Positions 45,901 through 52,558 of a stretch of DNA of 64,000 nucleotides are shown here, piece by piece. The translations under genes were made by a program, and so were the position numbers. The DNA comes from Pseudoalteromonas sp. A601 (GTDB lineage Bacteria > Pseudomonadota > Gammaproteobacteria > Enterobacterales > Alteromonadaceae): positions 124,001 through 188,000 of the forward strand of contig NZ_MXQF01000002.1 of assembly GCF_002165575.1 (NCBI RefSeq), written 5' to 3'. How positions within the stretch are numbered: the stretch's first letter is position 1; each line of letters starts with the position of its first letter. Below the pieces are notes generated by a model. That model ran no database searches, was not told the DNA's origin, and was given only the letters and a program-made list of their open reading frames with translations.

Positions 45901-47031
45901 CTAGTTATTTATTAAAAGAGTTAAGTCTTGCTCAATCTCGTTAAATGCAGCTTTAACGCCTTTTACAGACGCCTCACGAGCCACTGAGTTTTGGATCGTT
46001 TGATCTACCTTCTGATAAATAAACATTTCTTGGTCATCATCCAACCCCATACTCGGGATCCGCTCTTCGAGCTCTTCTTGCAAGCGCTTAAACACCGCTT
46101 CATTAGCGACTCTATTTTTATCGAGTAATTCAATCAAATCTTGAAACTTTTTATGTAGCATAGTAACCACATTATTAAAATTATCTTGCTGAGATTCTAA
46201 TTTTTTACTAGTTAGAATTGCACGTAATTGCTGCTCAGTTACACTCACTATAAAACACACATGATCACGAATTCGGCCATGCTTATCTGGATCGTGATCT
46301 GGCATATTTAAAATCAGCATACTAATCAACTCATAGTTAACTAAAATACGATGGGAAAACTCATGTAAACGCCCTTTGTTCTTTAACATATCAAATAGCT
46401 CTATTACGATAGGTGAACAACTACCATTTAAAGCAAAATGCTGTGCAGGCTCAGGGTCTAATCTAAACTCAATATTACTTTGCAGATCAAAACTATTCAG
46501 ACAATTAACCAAGGCTTGGCCTAGGTCTTTAACGTTATCTATTAATGCAATACTTTCAATGTAGTTAACTATTTGCCCCATTTCACTGCAATTGGCCATT
46601 GCATTAAAAGCCGTCGATGTTGCATCTTCTACCTGTTGCTCTAAACTTGCTTTTTCAAGTAACACGTCGTTTAAATGGACAAGTTTTGCTTTAAGTTCAT
46701 CTTGGCTAAATGGCTTAACAATATAATCTTCCGCCCCTACAGCATAGCCTTCCATACGCTCCTCCACCGTACCTCTAGCAGATACAAACATGACGATCAT
46801 ATTTTCCGTCTTTGGGTTTGCCTTTAATTGCTTACACACTTCATAACCATTCATTTTTGGCATACTAACATCAAGCAAAATAACTTGTGGTGAGAACTCT
46901 TCGACCATACTTAAGCATTCAGGGCCGCCACTTGCTACTTTTAACTCAAAGGGAAGGTCTGCTAAAATTTCTTCAATTATTTCGAGGTTAAAAGGTTCGT
47001 CATCCACAGCTAAAATTCGAGTTAAAGGCAT
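45901..47031 (-). CDS. Response regulator with unrecognised output domain
   Basis: 376 residues. Intact receiver domain at 1-122: acidic pair D10-D11, phosphoacceptor D54 in ILLDVSMPKMNG, S84 in MFVSA, K106 in YIVKPFS. The remaining 250 residues are neither DNA-binding nor a GGDEF/EAL/HD-GYP domain that I know. They contain a helix-rich linker, a mixed alpha/beta segment (about 150-270, with FDLQSNIEFRLDPEPAQHF and HVCFIVSVTEQQLRAIL) and a C-terminal coiled coil (about 280-376). It may act by protein contact. It lies 79 nt downstream of a hybrid histidine kinase on the same strand, its probable phosphodonor. Confidence 0.88.
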   Translation of the reverse strand: MPLTRILAVDDEPFNLEIIEEILADLPFELKVASGGPECLSMVEEFSPQVILLDVSMPKMNGYEVCKQLKANPKTENMIVMFVSARGTVEERMEGYAVGAEDYIVKPFSQDELKAKLVHLNDVLLEKASLEQQVEDATSTAFNAMANCSEMGQIVNYIESIALIDNVKDLGQALVNCLNSFDLQSNIEFRLDPEPAQHFALNGSCSPIVIELFDMLKNKGRLHEFSHRILVNYELISMLILNMPDHDPDKHGRIRDHVCFIVSVTEQQLRAILTSKKLESQQDNFNNVVTMLHKKFQDLIELLDKNRVANEAVFKRLQEELEERIPSMGLDDDQEMFIYQKVDQTIQNSVAREASVKGVKAAFNEIEQDLTLLINN

Positions 47032-47110
47032 AAATATATGTCATCCATTCTTATATTGTCTTTTAATAGTTTAGTCTCAAAAAAAACACTTACCAGTCAG
47101 TCTAAGTAAT

Positions 47111-48640
47111 TTATTTCTCCTGTGTACGAGATGTCATTGTTTTCAGCGGTAATTTAACCTTGATTGTTGTGCCGCCTAAATCATTATTATGCGCAGTAAT
47201 ATCACCTTGATGTAAAAGCACAAATTCCCTACATAAAGCTAAACCTAAGCCAGTTCCTCCGGAACCATTATTCGTTTTACTACTTTGAATAAATTTTGAG
47301 AAAACATGTTCTAATTCATCTTCAGGAATACCCACGCCACTATCAATCACCTCTATCATTGCATGCTGTTCTATTTGCATTAGTGTTAAGGTTATATAGC
47401 TATGAGGACCACTAAACTTCAGCGCATTGCCTAAGATATTGCGTAAAAGTTGATTTACTTGTTCTTCGTCACAATCAGCTACGACAGATGTTTCGGGGGG
47501 CTGGTATGCGATTTCTATTTCTTTTTCCATCGCAGTCCCCGCAACATCCTCTATCGCTGTTTTAATTATATGGCTCAAGTCATGTGCCTGTGGATTAAAG
47601 GGAAATTTACCTACATCTAGTTTAGATAAATCTAATAAATTATTTAATAATGAAAGTAAACGTTCACCGCTGGATTCAATTCTAGTTAAGTACTTGAGTA
47701 TTTTATCCGCGGAGAAATCCCCTTTACGAAGCTTCTCTAACCCAAACCGAGCAAAACTTAAAATTGAGTACATGGGGGTTCTTAACTCATGAGACATATT
47801 CGCCAAAAATTCTGATTTACTATGATTAGCAGCTTCGGCTAAATCTTTTGCTTGTTCCAATTGACACGTTCTTGCACGAACTTGCTCCTCGAGCATATCT
47901 TTAGCTTCTAATAAAAGCTCCTCTTTTTGTTTCAAGTGCGTTACATTCTTAAAGATAACAGCCAGTGCTATTTCCCCATGATGGTCAATCTCATTAAATG
48001 AGCCGACTAAAGGAATTCCAGATCCCTCTTTTTGAGGCAGATATAAATCACAGCTAAACTGTCGGTTTAAATTAAGTGTGGTTATTTTTTCTTTAATCTG
48101 TGAAATCGAGGGACTATCTAATAGCTCGAACACCGAACGCCCTTGAAAATCTTTAGCGGCTAAAGAAAATAAGCGTGAACAAGCATCATTCGCTTCAATA
48201 ATTTTGCCATTACGCTCAAATAACATAATCGCATCTGGGGTATGCTTATAAATAACACGCAATAAACTGTCTTTTTCAATTAGCGCATCAACAGTATCTT
48301 GAAGTCGCTCAACTAGTTCAGTGTTATGACGCTTTAATAATTCAGTTTGCCAAAGTTTATGTAGAGATTGTAGCAATACATTTTCATCAAGTGGCTTTAT
48401 TAGTACATCTTCAACACCTTGGCGAATTGCTTCAATCATAGAGACTTGATCGGGTTTTGAAGTAAACAACAGGCAACGACATTGTGGCTGTAACCGCTTT
48501 AACTTGGCAAATACTTCAAGGCCTGACCCATCAGGTAAACTAAAGTCGCTAAGCAACAAGTCAAACTTTTGCTTGTTTGCATGAGCTACAGCTTCATTTA
48601 AAGTACTTGCGGATTTTGTTGGAATATGTGCGCCGAGCAA
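47111..48640 (-). CDS. Hybrid sensor histidine kinase, 3' part of a frameshifted gene (REC remainder-PAS-HisKA-HATPase)
   Basis: Second piece of a kinase gene split by a one-base shift (see 48649-49077). This open frame starts at a TTG inside a receiver domain; it lacks the first strand and acidic residues but keeps phosphoacceptor D32 (LLLSDFSLPDGSG), FTS, and K82 in VLIKPL. Next are a coiled linker, a PAS domain (about 122-240: TPDAIMLFERNGKIIEANDACSRLF), an HisKA domain with H284 in FLANMSHELRTPM, and a HATPase_c with NILGNALKFSG, DSGVGIPEDEL and GGTGLGLAL. No membrane span, so cytoplasmic. If the shift is real, this piece could be made only by internal initiation. Confidence 0.88.
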   Translation of the reverse strand: MLGAHIPTKSASTLNEAVAHANKQKFDLLLSDFSLPDGSGLEVFAKLKRLQPQCRCLLFTSKPDQVSMIEAIRQGVEDVLIKPLDENVLLQSLHKLWQTELLKRHNTELVERLQDTVDALIEKDSLLRVIYKHTPDAIMLFERNGKIIEANDACSRLFSLAAKDFQGRSVFELLDSPSISQIKEKITTLNLNRQFSCDLYLPQKEGSGIPLVGSFNEIDHHGEIALAVIFKNVTHLKQKEELLLEAKDMLEEQVRARTCQLEQAKDLAEAANHSKSEFLANMSHELRTPMYSILSFARFGLEKLRKGDFSADKILKYLTRIESSGERLLSLLNNLLDLSKLDVGKFPFNPQAHDLSHIIKTAIEDVAGTAMEKEIEIAYQPPETSVVADCDEEQVNQLLRNILGNALKFSGPHSYITLTLMQIEQHAMIEVIDSGVGIPEDELEHVFSKFIQSSKTNNGSGGTGLGLALCREFVLLHQGDITAHNNDLGGTTIKVKLPLKTMTSRTQEK

Positions 48641-48648
48641 ACTTCTCT

Positions 48649-49077
48649 CTATTTTTCTAGCCGCTGGGGAATATGGTCGACGAGCAATACGGTGGGTAGT
48701 TGTAAAATAAAATCAGAGCCAAGTTCTAAGATGCTTTCAAGTAAAGAGCTGATCTCTTTATTGACAAAAAACGGATAGATAACCACCGCATTAGGCATCA
48801 ACCTGTTAAGTTCACTGAACGCATTTAGCTGCTCGCCATTTTCAGCTTTGGGGGCTAATAATAAAAAATTATCTTTACTTACTTGGGCCACTAACAATTG
48901 TGCTATATCTAATGGCGTGCCATGTGCAATAGCAATTAAGTCATAGTCGTTTAATAACTCTTCCTCATGCAACATTGAAAAATGAGTCAATTCAACCTCA
49001 CAGCCTATGAGTTCAAGTAACACTTTGACTCGCATTGCTAATACACTACTGCTATCAACGATTAAAATTTTTCGCAC
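48649..49077 (-). CDS. Hybrid sensor histidine kinase, 5' part of the frameshifted gene (pseudo-receiver and start of REC)
   Basis: 142 residues ending in a premature stop. Residues 1-125 look like a receiver fold (MRKILIVDSSSVLAMRVKVLLELIG) without a phosphoacceptor Asp (IAIAHG at that place), so a pseudo-receiver. The last residues PTVLLVDHIPQRLEK are the first strand and helix of a second receiver. Its continuation (IERSLLGAHIPTKSASTLNEA) is found in the next frame directly downstream. Joining the pieces restores a complete receiver and a protein of about 655 residues. Confidence 0.85.
   Translation of the reverse strand: MRKILIVDSSSVLAMRVKVLLELIGCEVELTHFSMLHEEELLNDYDLIAIAHGTPLDIAQLLVAQVSKDNFLLLAPKAENGEQLNAFSELNRLMPNAVVIYPFFVNKEISSLLESILELGSDFILQLPTVLLVDHIPQRLEK
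48652..48656 (-). other. Site of the one-base frameshift in the kinase gene
   Basis: A run of five A on the minus strand (five T on the + strand). With six A the reading frame continues L-E-K-I-E-R-S-L-L-G; with five it meets TAG at once. A loss by slippage in the run, a sequencing error, or phase-variable switching would all fit. Confidence 0.85.
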
Positions 49078-49153
49078 AAGTTAACCACACTCTAAAAAAT
49101 GACCTTAGCAAAGCGTAGTATAAATTTTCATAATTAGCACAAGTAAGGTATGT

Positions 49154-49642
49154 TTAATCTAAGTGTTTACCCAGTATAGTTAAGCTATAAAGGTTACCGT
49201 CCATAACAGCCACATTAGGAAGTTCGCCCCAGTGCGAAAAGGCAAACTTTTCAAATAACTTTATACTTGGTGTATTGTGGCTAAATATAAATGCTAGTAG
49301 CACCTTAATATCCAAACGTTTTGCTTGTTGCTCGGCAAACTTTAGTAGCTTTTTACCTAAACCTTGGCTTTGTGCAGTCGAGGTAATGTAAATGCTAATT
49401 TCAACTGTACCGTCGTATGCTGGGCGCCCATAAAAAGACTTATAACTTAGCCATGCAACAATCTTCTCATTTTGCTGATAAACATAGATCGGCCGTTTTT
49501 CTGTGTGACTATCAAACCAAGCTTGTTTATCAGCAACACTCACAGGCTGAGTATCAGCAGTGACCATACGCCCAGCAATAGTTTCGTTATAAATAGCAAC
49601 AATGGCAGGTAAGTCGTTTTTATCGGCTAATCGAGTAATCAT
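49154..49642 (-). CDS. GNAT-family N-acetyltransferase (phosphinothricin-acetyltransferase-like)
   Basis: 162 residues. Starts ITRLADKNDLPAIVAIYNETIAGRMVTADT, the opening of the PAT/YncA branch. The acetyl-CoA-binding motif A is IYITSTAQSQGLGKKLLKF (Q/R-x-x-G-x-G/A). The family acetylates methionine derivatives, phosphinothricin-like compounds or other small amines; the exact substrate is unknown. Divergent from the glutathione peroxidase gene. Confidence 0.9.
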   Translation of the reverse strand: MITRLADKNDLPAIVAIYNETIAGRMVTADTQPVSVADKQAWFDSHTEKRPIYVYQQNEKIVAWLSYKSFYGRPAYDGTVEISIYITSTAQSQGLGKKLLKFAEQQAKRLDIKVLLAFIFSHNTPSIKLFEKFAFSHWGELPNVAVMDGNLYSLTILGKHLD

Positions 49643-49748
49643 AAAGTTTTAGTAGTTGTTGATCAGTAAATTGCATAGTAACGTATCAATGAAAATGACA
49701 CTACTGCAAATGGCACTAACTAGCCATACCATATAAAGGAATAGTCAG

Positions 49749-50324
49749 ATGTTGAAAAAATTAATTCTGTGTGGCGCTATTTTAAGTAGCGGCTTTTCAG
49801 CCCATGCAGAACAGATAAATGAATCAAACAGCACAAGCGCACAAAGTTGTGATGACTTTACTAACGTTGCTATACGTAAGTTACGTTCAAAAGAGTCAAT
49901 AAACCTATGTCAATTCAAAGGCAAACCTTTGCTTATCGTCAATACTGCCAGCAACTGCGGTTTCACTTCTCAGTTTGAAGGTTTAGAAGCGCTTTATCAA
50001 AAATACCAAGATCAAGGGTTAGTGATATTAGGTTTTCCCTCTGACGACTTTTTCCAAGAAGAAGACGATGAAAAAGAAACAGCAAAAGTTTGCTATGTAA
50101 ATTATGGCGTGACTTTTCCCATGTTCGCAACCAGCGAGGTACGTGGCAGTGATGCAAACCCTATTTTTAAACACTTAAACGAGCAAACCAGCTCACCAAA
50201 TTGGAATTTTTATAAGTATATCGTCTCAGCAGATCGCAGCACTGTACAACGCTTTAATAGTAAAACTAAGCCTAACTCTGAAAAGCTAACTAAAGCGATA
50301 GAGCAAGCAATTTCAAAGATTTAA
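49749..50324 (+). CDS. Periplasmic glutathione peroxidase family protein
   Basis: 191 residues with a signal peptide (about 1-21; LILCGAILSSGFSAHA). The peroxidatic Cys is in VNTASNCGFTSQFEGLEALY. The usual catalytic Gln motif (FPCNQF) is here FPSDDFFQEE, so the Gln is replaced by Asp; a related variant is known in a bacterial subfamily. The Trp/Asn of the tetrad are kept in SPNWNFYKYIV. It reduces peroxides, more likely with thioredoxin-like partners than glutathione in bacteria. AAAGGA precedes ATG 49749. Confidence 0.9.
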   Translation: MLKKLILCGAILSSGFSAHAEQINESNSTSAQSCDDFTNVAIRKLRSKESINLCQFKGKPLLIVNTASNCGFTSQFEGLEALYQKYQDQGLVILGFPSDDFFQEEDDEKETAKVCYVNYGVTFPMFATSEVRGSDANPIFKHLNEQTSSPNWNFYKYIVSADRSTVQRFNSKTKPNSEKLTKAIEQAISKI

Positions 50325-50410
50325 ATTTATACTGGTACTATCGGTCTTAATTAGACTAGAATAGAAATAAATTTGATTAAAAAAACACCACAATGTAAAC
50401 GGGAGATTTT

Positions 50411-50692
50411 ATGACAGTGGCAAGCGCACGACACATCTTAGTAGACAGCGAAGCTGAATGTTTAGATTTAAAAGCAAAAATAGAACAAGGAGAGGAATTT
50501 GCTGAACTCGCTAAAGCACATTCAAATTGTCCATCAGGTCAAGACGGCGGCGCACTTGGCGAGTTTGGTCCTGGTATGATGGTTCCTGAGTTTGATAAGG
50601 TTGTTTTCTCTGCGCCTATCAACCAAGTACAAGGCCCTGTGCAAACCCAGTTTGGTTACCATTTATTAGAAGTAACCAGCCGTACAGAATAA
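50411..50692 (+). CDS. ppiC: Parvulin-type peptidyl-prolyl isomerase (PpiC-like)
   Basis: 93 residues, a single parvulin domain and nothing else: ASARHILVDSEAECLDLKAKIEQGEEFAELAKAHSNCPSG, GGALGEFGPGMMVPEFDKVVF, VQTQFGYHLLEV. Catalyses cis-trans isomerisation of Xaa-Pro bonds; cytoplasmic because no signal is present. GGGAG ribosome site at good distance. Followed by a strong terminator. Confidence 0.96.
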   Translation: MTVASARHILVDSEAECLDLKAKIEQGEEFAELAKAHSNCPSGQDGGALGEFGPGMMVPEFDKVVFSAPINQVQGPVQTQFGYHLLEVTSRTE

Positions 50693-50713
50693 CGTTAGCT
50701 TTATAGCTAAACA

Positions 50714-50743
50714 AAAGAAAGCCGCCTCTGCGGCTTTCTTTTT
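50714..50743 (+). terminator. Terminator of ppiC
   Basis: AAAGAAAGCCGC-CTCT-GCGGCTTTCTTT with extra T; 12-bp stem. Confidence 0.9.
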
Positions 50744-50759
50744 ACCCTAAGGAAAGCAC

Positions 50760-51338
50760 ATGAAACTATTAGGCTCAACAACCTCGCCCTTTGTTCGTCG
50801 CATTCGTATTTGGGCACTGTTAAATCAATGCAGTCTTGAGTTTATCAACTTAGATATTTTTTCAGACACTGATCGTCAGCTAATGATACAAAATAATCCA
50901 GCCCGAAAAATTCCAGTGTTAATCACTAAGCAGCAAACGTTGGCGGATTCAAATAACATCATCCGCTTTTTACTCGAACAACACAGTCAAACTCGTCTGA
51001 ATTGGCAACAAGAGCACCTATTAACAATCATTAATGCATGCAATGATTCACTGATTGAGCTATTACTTTGTCAGCGTTCAGGATTCGATACGCAGGATGA
51101 TAAATTATTTTTTAATCTACAATATGAACGCATTGCTGAAACATTAAGCTATTTAAATAACCATTTTGCCGATGCAGAATTTAAAAGCTGTGAATACCTG
51201 TGCATCAGTTTATACTGCTTACTTGATTGGATTTGCTTCCGCGAGTTAACAGATCTCACAGGACATACTGAGTTAATGAAGTTTTATCATTCATTTGCTC
51301 AGCAACAAGCAGTACAACAAACCGATCCTCGAATTTAA
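50760..51338 (+). CDS. Glutathione S-transferase-like protein
   Basis: 192 residues. N-terminal thioredoxin-fold GST domain (KLLGSTTSPFVRRIRIWALLN, with the active-site Ser/Thr region STTSPF, and NPARKIPVLI and LADSNNIIRFL for glutathione binding). The C-terminal half is all-helical and less typical (about 85-192). The enzyme would conjugate or reduce electrophiles with glutathione; substrate unknown. AAGGAAAG precedes ATG 50760. Followed by the DUF2750 gene at 16 nt. Confidence 0.85.
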   Translation: MKLLGSTTSPFVRRIRIWALLNQCSLEFINLDIFSDTDRQLMIQNNPARKIPVLITKQQTLADSNNIIRFLLEQHSQTRLNWQQEHLLTIINACNDSLIELLLCQRSGFDTQDDKLFFNLQYERIAETLSYLNNHFADAEFKSCEYLCISLYCLLDWICFRELTDLTGHTELMKFYHSFAQQQAVQQTDPRI

Positions 51339-51354
51339 TATTAAGGGTACACAC

Positions 51355-51705
51355 ATGAGCGAAATAGAAATTGAATCGGAACTAGTTAGTTTTGTAGAAA
51401 AAGTACGTCAAAGTGAGCAAGTTTGGGCGCTTGGTGCGCAAGACGGTGGCTTTGTTGTTTGCGAATCGAACCAGTTTGAAAGCACGGATGTATTACTTCT
51501 GTGGGAAAGTGAAGCTGCTGCAAAAGCCCAGTGTAAAGAAGAGTGGGCTGATTATGCTCCTGCAGAAATAAACCTTGATGAGTTTTTAGATGAATGGATT
51601 GAAGATCTAAAAGAAGACGATGCCTTGATTGGACTAAACTGGAATGACGATCAAGTGTGTGTTGAAATCGAACCTGTAGGCCTTGCTCGCGCTTTAAGTG
51701 AGTAA
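51355..51705 (+). CDS. DUF2750 protein
   Basis: 116 residues, acidic, cytoplasmic. It shows the DUF2750 pattern: FVEKVRQSEQVWALGAQDGGFVV, VLLLWESEAAAKAQCKEEW, INLDEFLDEWIEDLKEDDALIGLNW. Function unknown. The start ATG 51355 follows AAGGG; the open frame reaches back into the GST-like gene without likeness to the family. Probably cotranscribed with that gene. Confidence 0.85.
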   Translation: MSEIEIESELVSFVEKVRQSEQVWALGAQDGGFVVCESNQFESTDVLLLWESEAAAKAQCKEEWADYAPAEINLDEFLDEWIEDLKEDDALIGLNWNDDQVCVEIEPVGLARALSE

Positions 51706-51792
51706 ATTTAAGTACATACTGAAAACGCTAGTTTATTTGCTTTGTAAAATTTGCTATAAACTAGCGTAAATCTATAGTCTCAAGGTATTACG

Positions 51793-52473
51793 TTGAAATC
51801 CCATCTAGGTCGACGCCCATTTTCAGCGATGGAATTACATACACTCTCCCATGGCTATATTTATGGCGATCAACGCTTACCCCGAGAACAAGCCAAACAC
51901 TGGCACTTTTGGTTACCATTAATTGCATATTATTCTGGTGCTTATAGCGACGAAATTGGTCATTTAGAGCTAAATAACATTGTTACTTACAATGGTATTG
52001 CCTGCTTTGACTTTCATACTCATGGAAAAATAAAACCCCGCTTAATCCCTATTCATCAGGCATTATTTGATGCTGGCTTGAATGAATACATTGCTTTACT
52101 TAAACAGCAAAACCACACCCGTCTACTGTTTGACTTACCTTCAAAGTCAGGCCGCTACAGTGAAAAAGTACGCATTTGGTTTTCAGGCGAAGGTGAACGC
52201 GCTGGGTATTTACAAAAGTGCGATATTCCTAATGTTGATCAATTAGGAATGAAAACCGCAATCAGCAGTTTACGACTCAACTTTGAGCAACAAATCCGTA
52301 TTTTTGCAATTCAAGCAAACTCTAAAGATGCCTTTAATTATTTAATGGGCTTTATTGAGTACCCTGAACAAGCATTTACAGATACCGCACTACTTAACCA
52401 AGTTATTCAACAGATACGTAATATCAACCCGCACATACATTGGCAGCGATTTACAGCTCGCCACAGCGCCTGA
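51793..52473 (+). CDS. Degenerate tyrosine-recombinase-like protein
   Basis: 226 residues. The fold of a phage-integrase catalytic domain can be followed: HFWLPLIAYYSGAYSDEIGHLELNNI stands where integrases have the G-x-R-x-x-E box, with Tyr in place of the first catalytic Arg; then FDFHTHGKIKPRLIPIHQALFDAGLNEYI matches the K and R-x-V-P-I-H strand-turn region. In the last third I do not find a proper H-x-x-R box or a nucleophilic Tyr context. So it is probably a recombinase-derived DNA-binding or structural protein, or a decaying gene, though the frame is intact. Start TTG 51793 follows AAGG; ATG 51829 is an alternative. No attachment sites or other mobile genes are nearby. Confidence 0.6.
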   Translation: MKSHLGRRPFSAMELHTLSHGYIYGDQRLPREQAKHWHFWLPLIAYYSGAYSDEIGHLELNNIVTYNGIACFDFHTHGKIKPRLIPIHQALFDAGLNEYIALLKQQNHTRLLFDLPSKSGRYSEKVRIWFSGEGERAGYLQKCDIPNVDQLGMKTAISSLRLNFEQQIRIFAIQANSKDAFNYLMGFIEYPEQAFTDTALLNQVIQQIRNINPHIHWQRFTARHSA

Positions 52474-52558
52474 CAAACTTTGTTACCAACCGGCTCATTA
52501 CTCAGCCCTTAAAAACTGCTAGGATGTAAATTCTAACAAGAACAGTTCAGGGACTCTT

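Noticed and set aside
51793..52473. Prophage or genomic-island integrase
   Set aside because: Catalytic residues are missing and there are no att repeats, tRNA gene, or phage genes around it.
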